Notes: generated from the letters alone by a model not told the origin. Positions 27,182 to 36,192 are shown, numbered from the stretch's first letter. The stretch: 64,000 nucleotides of DNA from Streptomyces sp. Ru73 (GCF_002920575.1 NZ_PQSQ01000021.1:25631-89630); one strand, 5' to 3'. A program made the numbers and translations.

Positions 27182-28708
27182 ATGCTCACCCCGACCGGCC
27201 GCCGGCTGCGCATCGGCATCGGCGGCATGGCCATCGAGTCCAGCCAGTTCTGCCCGCACCGCACCGCGTACGAGGACTTCCGCGTCACCCGCGACGGCGA
27301 GCTGCTGGACCGCTACACGTGGACGCAGCCCGAGAGCGATCTCGCCGACCTGGTCGAGTGGGTGCCGCTGGTGCACGCCGTCGCGCTGCCCGGCGGCCCG
27401 GTCGAGCGGGCCACGTACGACCGCATCAAGACTGAGCTGACGGACCGTATCCGGGAGGCGGAACCGCTCGACGGGCTGGTCTACGACATCCACGGCGCGA
27501 TGAGCGTGACCGGTCTGGACGACGCCGAGGCCGACCTGACGGCCGCCGTCCGCGCCGCGCTCGGCCCGGACGCGCTGATCTCCGCGGCGATGGACCTGCA
27601 CGGCAATGTCTCCCGCGCCTTCGCCGAGCCGCTGGACCTGCTCACCGCGCACCGCCTCGCCCCGCACGAGGACGCCTGGGAGACCCGCGAGCGCGCGGCA
27701 CGCAAGCTCGTCGAACGGCTCACGGCCGGCCTCGGCCGCCCGCACCGCGCGTGGGTGCAGGTCCCCGTGCTGCTGCCGGGCGAGAAGACCAGCACCCGGC
27801 TGGAGCCCGCACGGTCCCTGTACGGGCGGCTCGCCGCGGTCGAGGCGCTGGACGGCGTCGTGGACGCGGCGGTCTGGGTCGGCTACGCCTGGGCCGACGA
27901 GCCCCGCTGCCGGGCGGCCGTCGTGGTGACCGCCGACGATCCGGACCTCGCCCTCGACCAGGCCGGGTCGCTCGCCCGGCAGTACTGGGACGTCCGCCGC
28001 GACTTCGTCTTCGTCGGTCCCACCGACGACGCGGACGGCTGCGTCCGGCGCGCCGTGGCCTCGGCGGCGCGCCCGTTCCTGATCAGCGACTCCGGTGACA
28101 ATCCGACGGCGGGCGGGGCCGGTGACCTCGCGTACATGCTCGGCCGGCTGCTCGCGAACGAGGACCTGGCGAGCGGCCGGGCCACCGCGCTGCACCCGGG
28201 GATCACCGATCCGGACGCGGTCGCGGCGTGCTTCGCGGCGGGCGTGGGTGCGGAGGTGACGCTGTCGGTGGGCGGCCGCTTCAGCGCGGGCACCGGGCCG
28301 CACGCCACGCCGTACGAACTGACCGGCACGGTCACGGCGTTGGAGGACCCGGGTGCCGCGCCGGGCGGCGCGCCGCGGGGCAATCCGGCGTACGAGGGCG
28401 GTGGCCGGCGCGCTGCCGTGACCCGCGGCGGGGTCACCGTCGTGCTGACCGAGCGCCGCACGCCGTTCCACACCCGTGCCGACTTCGGCACGCTCGATCC
28501 GACGGCGTACGACCTGGTCGTGGTGAAGATCGGCTATCTGGAGCCGGAGCTGTACGAGATGGCCGCCGACTGGCTGCTGGCCCTGACGCCCGGCGGTGTC
28601 GACCAGGACCTGCTGCGGCTGGGCCACCACCGCGTCGAGCGGCCCCTCTACCCCTTCGACGACGAGGGCTTCGAGGACCCGGACCTCACGCCGGTCCTGC
28701 TGCGGTAA
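27182..28708 (+). CDS. M81 family metallopeptidase (MlrC/microcystinase C-like)
   Basis: A 508-residue member of the MlrC family (DUF1485 domain and C-terminal domain). It starts RIGIGGMAIESSQFCPHRT, and carries DIHGAM (~residue 103) and AMDLHGNVS (~138), where conserved Asp/His residues bind zinc, then LTAHRLAPHEDAWETRERAA, DSGDNPTAGGAGD and VVKIGYLEPEL near the end. MlrC cleaves linearised microcystin fragments; actinobacterial relatives have unknown peptide or amide substrates. It shares an operon with the ROK gene and lies next to a peptide importer, implying intracellular cleavage of an imported peptide-like compound. Confidence 0.9.
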   Translation: MLTPTGRRLRIGIGGMAIESSQFCPHRTAYEDFRVTRDGELLDRYTWTQPESDLADLVEWVPLVHAVALPGGPVERATYDRIKTELTDRIREAEPLDGLVYDIHGAMSVTGLDDAEADLTAAVRAALGPDALISAAMDLHGNVSRAFAEPLDLLTAHRLAPHEDAWETRERAARKLVERLTAGLGRPHRAWVQVPVLLPGEKTSTRLEPARSLYGRLAAVEALDGVVDAAVWVGYAWADEPRCRAAVVVTADDPDLALDQAGSLARQYWDVRRDFVFVGPTDDADGCVRRAVASAARPFLISDSGDNPTAGGAGDLAYMLGRLLANEDLASGRATALHPGITDPDAVAACFAAGVGAEVTLSVGGRFSAGTGPHATPYELTGTVTALEDPGAAPGGAPRGNPAYEGGGRRAAVTRGGVTVVLTERRTPFHTRADFGTLDPTAYDLVVVKIGYLEPELYEMAADWLLALTPGGVDQDLLRLGHHRVERPLYPFDDEGFEDPDLTPVLLR

Positions 28709-28732
28709 GAGGGGGCCGAAGGCGCGCGGCGG

Positions 28733-29230
28733 TCAGGAATCGCCGCCGCCGTCGTCCCGGGCGGCGCGGTGGCGCGCGTACAGGGGCAGCACGAACCAGC
28801 AGAGGACGAACCACAGGAGCATCCCGGCGACGAGCCACAGCGCGCCGCTGCCGCGCAGTGCCACGCGCATGATGAGCAGCATGGCCGACGCCATGGTGCA
28901 CAGCAGCAGCACCAGTCCGAGGACGGTGAGCCGGGAGGCCCAGGTCACGGTCTGCGGCTTGAGCCGGCGCCCCGTGACCAGGCGGTGCAGCGAGACCGGG
29001 CCGACGAGCGCGCCGGTCGTGGCGGCGCCCAGCACGACGGTGGCGACGTAGATGTGCCGGCCGGGGCCGTCCAGCTTCTCGAAGCCGGGCTGGAAGACGA
29101 CGGTGAGCAGGAAACCGAAGAGGATCTGGACGCCGGTCTGTGCGACGCGCAGCTCCTGGAGCAGCTCTCCCCACCGCCGGTCCGCGCGTTCCTCGGCCGT
29201 CTCGTGCCTGCCGCGCGCCAGGTCGCTCAT
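28733..29230 (-). CDS. DUF6328 family membrane protein
   Basis: A 165-residue protein with four predicted membrane spans, the second pair near ASRLTVLGLVLLLCTMASAM and LWLVAGMLLWFVLCWFVLP. A charged N-terminus contains RWGELLQELRVAQTGVQILF, the conserved opening segment of DUF6328 proteins in Streptomyces. The function is unknown. It follows a small proline-rich gene by 21 bp on the same strand and is convergent with the M81 gene. Confidence 0.88.
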   Translation of the reverse strand: MSDLARGRHETAEERADRRWGELLQELRVAQTGVQILFGFLLTVVFQPGFEKLDGPGRHIYVATVVLGAATTGALVGPVSLHRLVTGRRLKPQTVTWASRLTVLGLVLLLCTMASAMLLIMRVALRGSGALWLVAGMLLWFVLCWFVLPLYARHRAARDDGGGDS

Positions 29231-29251
29231 CGGTCCCTCCGCGGTGGTCGG

Positions 29252-29464
29252 TCAGTCGGGCGGCTCCGGCGCCGGGGTGCCGGGCGGGGTCTCCGGCTGT
29301 TCTTCCGGGGGCGCGTCGGGCCCCGCGGGTCCTGGAGTGGCGGGCTCCGGTTCTTCGGGCGTCTCCTCGGGCGGGTCGGGGTCGCGCGGTACGGGCTGGG
29401 GATCGCGCGGGGCGGACCCGGGCGCGGGCCCGTAGCCGGAATTCGGTGCAGCGGTGCTGGTCAT
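29252..29464 (-). CDS. Small proline-rich hypothetical protein
   Basis: About 70 residues, almost half Pro/Glu/Gly/Ala (for example RDPDPPEETPEEPEPA), predicted disordered and acidic. The ATG at 29464 is chosen because AAGGAGGTGCG, a near-perfect ribosome site, ends directly in front of it; an in-frame GTG/ATG region upstream has no such site. It is immediately upstream of the DUF6328 gene and likely co-transcribed. No recognisable domain. It could be a linker-like accessory to the DUF6328 membrane protein. Confidence 0.65.
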   Translation of the reverse strand: MTSTAAPNSGYGPAPGSAPRDPQPVPRDPDPPEETPEEPEPATPGPAGPDAPPEEQPETPPGTPAPEPPD

Positions 29465-29591
29465 CGCACCTCCTTCACGCATGGGTGGCGGTACCGGCCA
29501 CCGGCGCCGTGCGGACGGCAGCCGATGACCACAGCGCAAACGGACGTCACCGCTCGCCCCGTCTGTGACCGGTTACCCCGCACCACGGGGC

Positions 29592-30251
<660 letters not shown>

Positions 30252-30260
30252 CCCGCCACC

Positions 30261-31079
30261 CTAATCGCCGGCCGGACCGCCGCTCCCCGCGGCGCCCGCG
30301 ACCGGGCGCCGGTGACCGGTGCCGGCAGCCGGCGCGCCGCCGCCCGCGGTGCCTGCCGGGCCCCGGCCCGCGGGCGGGACGGGCAGCGGCCGCGTCCCGT
30401 CGAGCACGTCGGCCACGACCGGGCCGGTCAGCGCCATCGCCTCGGCGACGAAACGGGACCGCCGTACGCCCAGGCGGCGCAGCGCGGCACCGTGGTCCAG
30501 CGCCACGAACGCCGTCGCGCCGAGCATCAGCGCGCGCCAGCCCGCCATCGTCAGCGCCCTCAGCGGCCGCCCGGGCAGCTCCCGCAGCGAGGCGCGCAGC
30601 CGCCGGCAGTGGAACGGGATGTGCCGCCGCTCGTCGGCCAGTATCCGGCCCGCGACCTCGGCGACCAGCGGGTCCTTCGCGCCGTCCCGCACCGCCGTGT
30701 AGTACCGCACGGCCACCAGTTCGGCGACCATCAGGACCAGCAGTTCGGTACGGAGTCCGAGCAGCCGCCGCAGCCGGACGAAGACCCGGTCGCTCCAGCA
30801 CGTCGTGAGGGTCGGCCTGCCTCCGGCGGCGAGCAGGCGGGCCAGCAGCCGTGCGTGGTTCTGCTCCTCGGCGACGAACAGCCGTACCGCGGCGGCGTAT
30901 GCGGCGTCGCGCGCCGCGTCGGCCTTGCCGATCAGGTTGGCGCCGTCGCCGTTCTCGCCCACCTGGAAGCGCTGGAGGCTGCGCCATACGGACTCCGGCG
31001 CCCGGGCGCCCCGGCCCCAGTCCCGGGTCGCCCGGTGCGCCGCCGCCACTCCGCCTCCGCCTCGAAGTGCCGTCTCCAC
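30261..31079 (-). CDS. Ferritin-like diiron protein with apparent 5' frameshift
   Basis: The continuous frame gives up to 272 residues with ferritin-like helices: AEEQNHARLLARLL and ILADERRHIPFHCRRL supply the Glu/His pairs of a diiron site. It resembles actinobacterial ferritin-like domain proteins of unknown role. The frame opens with a GTG at 31079, but the first ~14 residues are Gly-rich and non-family-like. A better start, ATG at 31102 (MGTSEFAEWRRHFEAEAEWRR), lies in another frame that would rejoin this one near 31037-31050 if one base were added. Either a recent 1-bp deletion, a sequencing error, or a non-AUG start. The C-terminal ~45 residues are low-complexity Pro/Gly/Ala. Confidence 0.75.
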   Translation of the reverse strand: METALRGGGGVAAAHRATRDWGRGARAPESVWRSLQRFQVGENGDGANLIGKADAARDAAYAAAVRLFVAEEQNHARLLARLLAAGGRPTLTTCWSDRVFVRLRRLLGLRTELLVLMVAELVAVRYYTAVRDGAKDPLVAEVAGRILADERRHIPFHCRRLRASLRELPGRPLRALTMAGWRALMLGATAFVALDHGAALRRLGVRRSRFVAEAMALTGPVVADVLDGTRPLPVPPAGRGPAGTAGGGAPAAGTGHRRPVAGAAGSGGPAGD

Positions 31080-31241
31080 TCGGCGAATTCGCTGGTCCCC
31101 ATCGGCCGGTCCCCCGTTCCCGTATCCGCCGCACCGGCCCGCCCGTCCCCCGGCGCTGGTGCATCAGGCGCCACAGTAGTACCCGATGCACCAGCCGTCC
31201 GGGAGTGTGCCGACTTCAGGCCCGTGGGCCGTACGGCCCGG

Positions 31242-32537
31242 CTACAGGCGCACCGGCAGCGCGGTCAGCCGCCAGCTCCCAGGCATCGCCGCGCGCTGCA
31301 GGTCGTCCGGGTCGACGGCCAGGGACAGCCCCGGATACCGCGCGAACAGCCGGCCGAACGCGACCTCGCCCTCCTGGCGGGCGAGCGAGGCGCCCAGGCA
31401 GTAGTGCATGCCGTGGCCGAAGCCGACGTGGTCCTCGGCGCGCCCCGCGGGGTGGCGGGTCAGGTCGAGCCGTTCGGGGTCGGTGTAGTGGCGGGGGTCG
31501 CGGTTGGCGGCGACCAGCAGCAGCTGCACGGCCTCGCCCTTGCGGATGCGGGTCCCGGCGATCTCGACGTCCTCCGCCGCGTACCGCAGCTGGGTCATGT
31601 GCACAGGGCCGGCCCAGCGCATCAGCTCGTGGACGGCGGACGGCAGCAGCGCCGGGTCCTTGCGCAGCAGGGCCAGCTGGCCGGGGTGGGTGAGCAGCGC
31701 TGCCGTGCCGTTGGTGATGAGGTGTGCGGTGGTCTCGTGTCCGGCCAGGACCAGGGTGAGGATCATGGTGACCATCTCGACGTCGCTGAGCCGGTCGCCG
31801 TCCTCGTCGTGGGCGCGGATCAGCTCGCTGAGGAGGTCGTCGGTGAGCGCACCGCGCCGCTGCCCGACCAGCTCGTGTATGTGCTCGATCATGGCGGGGA
31901 ACGTCCTGGCCAGCCGCTCCGGCTCCATCGTGACGAGGTCGGCGCCCCAGGCCCGCCACTGCGGCCGGTCCTCCTCGGCGATGCCGACCAGCTCGCAGAT
32001 GACGGTGATCGGCAGCGGGTACGCGAAGTGCGGCAGGAGGTCGACGACGCCGTCCTCGGTGTGCTCGGGGAGCCGGGACAGCAGCTCTTCGGCTATCTGC
32101 TCGACCCGCGGCCGCAGGTCGTTGATCCTGCGTGCCGTGAAGGCGCGGGAGACCAGGCGGCGCAGCCGGGTGTGGTCGGGCGCGTCGTTGTTGAGGATGG
32201 AGCCGCGCATGTAGACGTGCAGGTGCTCGGGCATGCCCAGCATGTCCAGCAGCCGGGTCAGCGGGTCCTGGCCCGTCCCGCCGGCCGCAGCGGCCGCCGG
32301 GTTGTTCACGAACCGCTGGTCCCGCAGGATCGCGCGCACCTCCTCGAAGCGGGTCACGAACCAGACGGGCGAGTCGTCCATGAAGCGGCCGCGGACGAGG
32401 GGGCCCTGCTCGCGCAGCGCGCCGTAGCCGCCGAAGGGGTCGGCGAGGAGCGCGGGGTCGGCGACGTTCGGCTCGCCCGGGTGCTTGCCGACGTGTGCGG
32501 CGAACGGCGCGGGCGGGGTGGCGGGTGCTTCGGTCAT
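31242..32537 (-). CDS. Cytochrome P450
   Basis: A 431-residue soluble bacterial P450. The I helix carries LAGHETT (~residue 265-270, acid/alcohol pair replaced by E-T-T). The K-helix ExxR reads ELMR, and the haem loop is FGHGMHYCLG with the thiolate Cys at ~378. The length and motifs fit the CYP105/CYP107-like group common in Streptomyces. No ferredoxin gene is adjacent, so electrons must come from elsewhere. It lies 33 bp downstream of a TetR gene and probably forms one operon with it. Substrate unknown. Confidence 0.95.
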   Translation of the reverse strand: MTEAPATPPAPFAAHVGKHPGEPNVADPALLADPFGGYGALREQGPLVRGRFMDDSPVWFVTRFEEVRAILRDQRFVNNPAAAAAGGTGQDPLTRLLDMLGMPEHLHVYMRGSILNNDAPDHTRLRRLVSRAFTARRINDLRPRVEQIAEELLSRLPEHTEDGVVDLLPHFAYPLPITVICELVGIAEEDRPQWRAWGADLVTMEPERLARTFPAMIEHIHELVGQRRGALTDDLLSELIRAHDEDGDRLSDVEMVTMILTLVLAGHETTAHLITNGTAALLTHPGQLALLRKDPALLPSAVHELMRWAGPVHMTQLRYAAEDVEIAGTRIRKGEAVQLLLVAANRDPRHYTDPERLDLTRHPAGRAEDHVGFGHGMHYCLGASLARQEGEVAFGRLFARYPGLSLAVDPDDLQRAAMPGSWRLTALPVRL

Positions 32538-32570
32538 CGTGCGCTTCCTCCAGGTCGTGGGGGCGGAACG

Positions 32571-33296
32571 TCACTGCCGCAGCTGCCGGCCCATCTCCCG
32601 CTCGCTGAGCTCCGCGAGACGCTCGTAGAGGGGGATGACCTGCGCCGCGGCGGCGGCAGCGGCCTCGCGGGTGCGGGCCGTCGCCGGACCGTCGTCCGGA
32701 CCGGGGCCGGCGGCTGAGGTCTCCAGCGCGCCCCGGACCGTACGGGCGAGAATGCGGGACCGTTCCGCCGCGCTCTGCGGGGCCCGGTCGTGGAGCAGGG
32801 CTTCGGACAGGAAGAACCCGGAGGCCGTCGCCAGCAGCGCGTACTGCTGCTGCTCGACGGTCATGTCCGTGCGGACCAGTCCGTGCGCGCGCAGCACTTC
32901 GAGGTAGCGGCGCACCACCTCGTCGCTGTACGCGGAGAGCTCGGCCAGCTCCTTCTTGGCGATGTCGGTGAACCGGCCGAGGACGTCGGTGTCGTCGTGG
33001 TACAGCGCGCGCAGCACGGGGTCCTTCAGGAAGTCCTGGTAGGCGCCGCTCATCAGGCGGCTGGGCAGTACGTCCAGCGGCTCGGCGCGCATGCGGGCGA
33101 GCTGGGCGTGATGGCTGCGGAGCTTGGAGCGCAGGACGACGGCCAGGAAGAGCGCGTCCTTGGTCTTCCAGTGCAGGTAGACCGTGCCCTTGCCGACCCC
33201 CGCACGGCGGGCGATCTCATCGATGGTGACGCGCCGGTACCCCCAGGCGACCAGCAGCTCCCCCGCCGCTTCCAGAATCCGCTCACCGCGCTCCAC
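32571..33296 (-). CDS. TetR family transcriptional regulator
   Basis: A 241-residue TetR regulator. The N-terminal HTH is RVTIDEIARRAGVGKGTVYL with HWKTKDALF, followed by a helical ligand domain. The GTG at 33294-33296 (VERGERILEAAGELL) is chosen because the family N-terminus starts there and a GAGAGGGGG site precedes it. A 39-bp inverted repeat lies 14 bp upstream. It is first in a two-gene unit with the P450, so it likely represses both until an inducing substrate binds. Confidence 0.92.
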   Translation of the reverse strand: MERGERILEAAGELLVAWGYRRVTIDEIARRAGVGKGTVYLHWKTKDALFLAVVLRSKLRSHHAQLARMRAEPLDVLPSRLMSGAYQDFLKDPVLRALYHDDTDVLGRFTDIAKKELAELSAYSDEVVRRYLEVLRAHGLVRTDMTVEQQQYALLATASGFFLSEALLHDRAPQSAAERSRILARTVRGALETSAAGPGPDDGPATARTREAAAAAAAQVIPLYERLAELSEREMGRQLRQ

Positions 33297-33309
33297 ACGT
33301 CCCCCTCTC

Positions 33310-33348
33310 TGACTTCGTGACCAATTTCGACATCTGGTCACGGAGTCA
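33310..33348. promoter_or_regulatory. Palindromic operator of the TetR-P450 operon
   Basis: TGACTTCGTGACCA (33310-33323) and TGGTCACGGAGTCA (33335-33348) are inverted repeats matching at 13 of 14 positions, separated by 11 nt. On the minus strand TTGACT, a -35-like hexamer, overlaps the right arm (33344-33349). Position, symmetry and size fit a TetR autorepression site. Confidence 0.7.
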
Positions 33349-33436
33349 AAGTAGGACTGCCGAGGGGGCGCCGTAAGGCGGTTTCCGGCCAGGCGCACCG
33401 CCCGCCGGGGGCGCGCCGGAGTACCGGATGGGAAGC

Positions 33437-33494
33437 GCTCAGTGCTCCTGGGCGGTGGGCTGTGCTCTGTGCTCAGTGCTCCTGGGCAGTGGGC
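33437..33494. repeat. 24-bp direct repeat duplicating the SDR gene tail
   Basis: GCTCAGTGCTCCTGGGCRGTGGGC occurs at 33437-33460 and 33471-33494, differing at one base (G/A). The second copy contains the last codons and TCA (stop) of the SDR gene, so the first is a duplicated 3' tail outside the gene. Confidence 0.7.
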
Positions 33495-34252
33495 CGTACC
33501 GTGATCTCGTTGACGGCCATGTGGGCCGGCTGCGTCACCATGAAGCCGACGCACCGCGCGATGTCCTCCGCCACCAGCCAGTCCTCCCGCGGCAGCCCGC
33601 GGGCCGAGGACGCCTGACTGCCGGCGGTCATCTCCGTCACCACCACCCCCGGCTCGACCAGCCCGACCCGTACGCCGCGGCCGGTCACCTCCTGCCGCAG
33701 TGCCTCGCTGAAGCTGCACACCGCGTGCTTGCTCGCCGAGTAGACGCTGTTGTCCTTGCGCGGCACGCGGCCGGCGACCGAGCTGACGTTCACCAGGTCG
33801 GCGACGCCGCGCGGGCCGTCAGCCGCCGCGCGCAGCAGGTGCGGCAGCGCGGCGTGCGACATCCGCAGCAGCGCCTTCACGTTCAGGTCGAGCATGCGGT
33901 CCCAGTCCTCGGGATCGCTGTCCTCGAACCGGCTGCGCGCCCCGTACCCGGCGTTGTTGACCAGCACGTCCAGCCGCCCGAAGTGGCCGACGGCCTCGGC
34001 CACGACGCGCTCGGCCCGGTCGGCCTCGCTCAGGTCGGCGCCGAGGACGAGCGGTTCGTGGCCGCCCGTCTTCCCGATCCGCGCGGCCAGTTCCGCCAGC
34101 CGTTCGGCCCGGCGGGCGACCAGGGCGAGGGCGCACCCCTGCTCCGCGAGGGCCAGCGCCGTCGCTGCCCCGATCCCGCTGGAGGCGCCGGTCACCAGCG
34201 CGACACTCCCGCTCAGGGCCTGCTGTCCACTGTCACGATCTGCGGTGTTCAT
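33473..34252 (-). CDS. SDR family oxidoreductase
   Basis: A 259-residue classical SDR. It has TGASSGIGAATA (~residues 21-32), DVLVNNAGYGA, the NVSSVAG serine and YSASKHAV, which provides the catalytic Tyr-xxx-Lys. The next conserved segment is VEPGVVVTEM. It is the second gene after a Gfo/Idh/MocA gene, overlapping it by 4 bp (ATGA). The 3' end, including the stop, is repeated as a near-identical 24-bp copy just downstream. Substrate unknown; close to NADP-dependent serine or 3-hydroxyacid dehydrogenase-like SDRs. Confidence 0.92.
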   Translation of the reverse strand: MNTADRDSGQQALSGSVALVTGASSGIGAATALALAEQGCALALVARRAERLAELAARIGKTGGHEPLVLGADLSEADRAERVVAEAVGHFGRLDVLVNNAGYGARSRFEDSDPEDWDRMLDLNVKALLRMSHAALPHLLRAAADGPRGVADLVNVSSVAGRVPRKDNSVYSASKHAVCSFSEALRQEVTGRGVRVGLVEPGVVVTEMTAGSQASSARGLPREDWLVAEDIARCVGFMVTQPAHMAVNEITVRPTAQEH

Positions 34253-35397
34253 GGTGGGCACTGTGCCCCGGGCGACGGTCCGGCACACGGGGCGTACGCG
34301 CCGCCGCTCCGCTCGACGTCCCCTCGGGCCGGCACCTCGCCGCCCGAGAAGTCGGGCAGTGGTACCGGCCGGGAGCCGTTCCGCAGGGACTCGGCCCCCG
34401 CCGTGCCGACCAGCGAGGCCGCGACGGCCTGCCGCACGCCGACCAGTGGCTCCGTGCCCAGCTCCACCGTCTCCCGGAACGCCCGCAGGATCAGCGCGGT
34501 GCCCTCCTCGCCCCGCGCGACGGCCGCTCCCTCCCCTTCCAGGACCAGGGCCGGCGGGGTGCGTTCCACCTCGTGCGGGCGGCCGTCCGACGCGGCCCAT
34601 GCCTCGGTCCTGACCCGTACCGACCAGGCCCGGTCGCCCGGCGCGCGCACCGATTCGGCCAGCGCGCGGGTGCCCCGTACGGACACCCAGCTCCAGTGGC
34701 TGTCCGGCTCGCCCTGGAGGAAGCCGTGCCGGGTGAGGGCCAGCGCACCGCTGGACAGGCGCACCGCCATGACGACGGCGCCACGGGCCTCGGCCAGGTC
34801 CACCGGGAACGCCGTGACCTCGACGGGCCACGCGCCGGTGAGGGCGAGGACGGGAGAGAGCGTATGGGTGCAGTAGGCGGTCGCCGCGATCCGGCCGCGC
34901 CAGTGCGCGGGGTCACCGGTCAGCTCCTGCACCGCCGACGGCGCCATGCCGTGCAGGTAATCCGCCTCGATCAGGCTGATCCGGCCCAGCTCACCGGCGT
35001 CGGCCGCCTGCCGCAGGAGGCGGACGTGCGGGTGCGCCACGTAGTTCTCGGCGAAGGAGTACGTCGCCCGCGAGCGTTCAGCGGCCGCGATCAGCTCGCG
35101 GCCCTCCGCCGCGTCCACGCAGGCCGCGGTCTCGGAGAGCACGTGCACCCCACGCTCCAGGAAGGCCACGGCGGGCGGTGCGTGGGCATCGAAGTCATGG
35201 GCGAGGACCACCGCGTCCAGGGGCTGCTCCAGCAACTCCTCCCAGCGCGCGGCCACGAACGCCCGCGGGAACGCCTCCCGCCCCGCCGCGCGCCGCTCGG
35301 CCACGATGTCGCACACCGCGGCCACCTCGATCCCCAGCCGGCGGCACCAGACCGCGAGCTGGAGCCCCCGTCGCAATCCCACGACACCGACTCTCAC
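34249..35397 (-). CDS. Gfo/Idh/MocA family oxidoreductase
   Basis: A 382-residue NAD(P)-dependent oxidoreductase. The Rossmann start RVGVVGLRRGLQLAVWCRR replaces the usual GxGxxG with GLRRG. It continues with AAVCDI and AVVLAHDFDAHAPPAVAFL, then HVLSETAACVDAAEGREL, where the usual EKP catalytic Lys segment reads SETAA. The missing lysine makes a standard dehydrogenase reaction uncertain. A GTG at 35397 with AAAGGG upstream was chosen as start. Translationally coupled to the downstream SDR. May act on a sugar or polyol, or be a non-catalytic relative. Confidence 0.85.
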   Translation of the reverse strand: MRVGVVGLRRGLQLAVWCRRLGIEVAAVCDIVAERRAAGREAFPRAFVAARWEELLEQPLDAVVLAHDFDAHAPPAVAFLERGVHVLSETAACVDAAEGRELIAAAERSRATYSFAENYVAHPHVRLLRQAADAGELGRISLIEADYLHGMAPSAVQELTGDPAHWRGRIAATAYCTHTLSPVLALTGAWPVEVTAFPVDLAEARGAVVMAVRLSSGALALTRHGFLQGEPDSHWSWVSVRGTRALAESVRAPGDRAWSVRVRTEAWAASDGRPHEVERTPPALVLEGEGAAVARGEEGTALILRAFRETVELGTEPLVGVRQAVAASLVGTAGAESLRNGSRPVPLPDFSGGEVPARGDVERSGGAYAPCAGPSPGAQCPP

Positions 35398-35525
35398 CGT
35401 GCCACCCTTTCGGGCCGTCCCGCACCGCCGCAACCACATTTCCCCGCACCCTGCGGGCCTGCACCGCGCCGGGCCCGGCCGGGGGCATACCGTGGGGAGC
35501 AGGAACATCACAGGAGGCTGAATCG

Positions 35526-35933
35526 ATGTACGGCGATCCCGCGACCATCCGCAAGATCCTGACGGAACTCGGCGACACCTGGGCCGTGGTGGGACTGTCC
35601 TCGAACCAGCAGCGTGCCGCGTACGGCGTCGCGGACGTGCTGCAGCGGTTCGGCAAGCGGATCGTCCCCGTGCACCCGAAGGCCGAGACGGTGCACGGGG
35701 AGCAGGGTTATCCCTCCCTCGACGCCATTCCCTTCGAGGTCGACGTGGTCGACGTCTTCGTGAACAGCGCGCTGGCGGGGCAGGTCGCCGACGAGGCCGT
35801 GGCCATCGGCGCCAAGGCCGTCTGGTTCCAGCTCGGCGTCGTCGACGAGGCCGCGTACGACCGGACGCGCGCCGCCGGGCTGGACATGGTCATGGACCGC
35901 TGCCCCGCGATCGAGATTCCCCGGCTGGGCTGA
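35526..35933 (+). CDS. CoA-binding (YccU-type Rossmann) protein
   Basis: A 135-residue single-domain protein of the CoA_binding_2 family: WAVVGLSSNQQRAAYGVADVL, GKRIVPVHPKAETVHGEQGYPS, then VDVVDVFVNS and AVWFQLGVVDEAA with the conserved DRCPAIE end. The ATG has CAGGAGG eight bases upstream. Such proteins bind CoA; their cellular role is unclear. It is divergent from the Gfo/Idh gene. Confidence 0.92.
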   Translation: MYGDPATIRKILTELGDTWAVVGLSSNQQRAAYGVADVLQRFGKRIVPVHPKAETVHGEQGYPSLDAIPFEVDVVDVFVNSALAGQVADEAVAIGAKAVWFQLGVVDEAAYDRTRAAGLDMVMDRCPAIEIPRLG

Positions 35934-35963
35934 CCGGGGCGGCCACCGAAGTGGCCGCAGTGG

Positions 35964-36167
35964 CTACGGGTGGTCGGGGCGCTGGTCGGCCGGCACTCCG
36001 CCGCCCGGGCCGCCGCCCTTCTTCCCCTTGTCGGTGCCGTGCGCGTGCTCGGCGCCGCCGGGGCCGACCTTGCGGTCGGAGTTCGCCTTGGCCTCGGCCG
36101 CGTCCTGGACGGCGGCGCTCTTGCCGCTCCGGCGGAGTTCGTTCGACTGCGGGTTCTTGCTGCTCAC
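35964..36167 (-). CDS. Small charged hypothetical protein
   Basis: A 67-residue hydrophilic protein: SSKNPQSNELRRSGKSAAVQ at the N-terminus, then Lys/Asp/Gly-rich sequence ending QRPDHP. It is predicted disordered, with no cysteines and no membrane span. GAGGACTCC precedes the ATG. It lies 25 bp downstream of a second tiny gene on the same strand, likely one transcript. Similar short Lys/Gly-rich proteins are common in Streptomyces; no function recognised. Confidence 0.6.
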   Translation of the reverse strand: MSSKNPQSNELRRSGKSAAVQDAAEAKANSDRKVGPGGAEHAHGTDKGKKGGGPGGGVPADQRPDHP

Positions 36168-36192
36168 GGAGTCCTCCTCGGTCGCTCACGCT

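Noticed and set aside
31242..35397. Possible biosynthetic gene cluster (P450, TetR, SDR, Gfo/Idh)
   Set aside because: No core biosynthetic enzyme (PKS, NRPS, terpene synthase, RiPP precursor) lies near. These are better read as separate small units.
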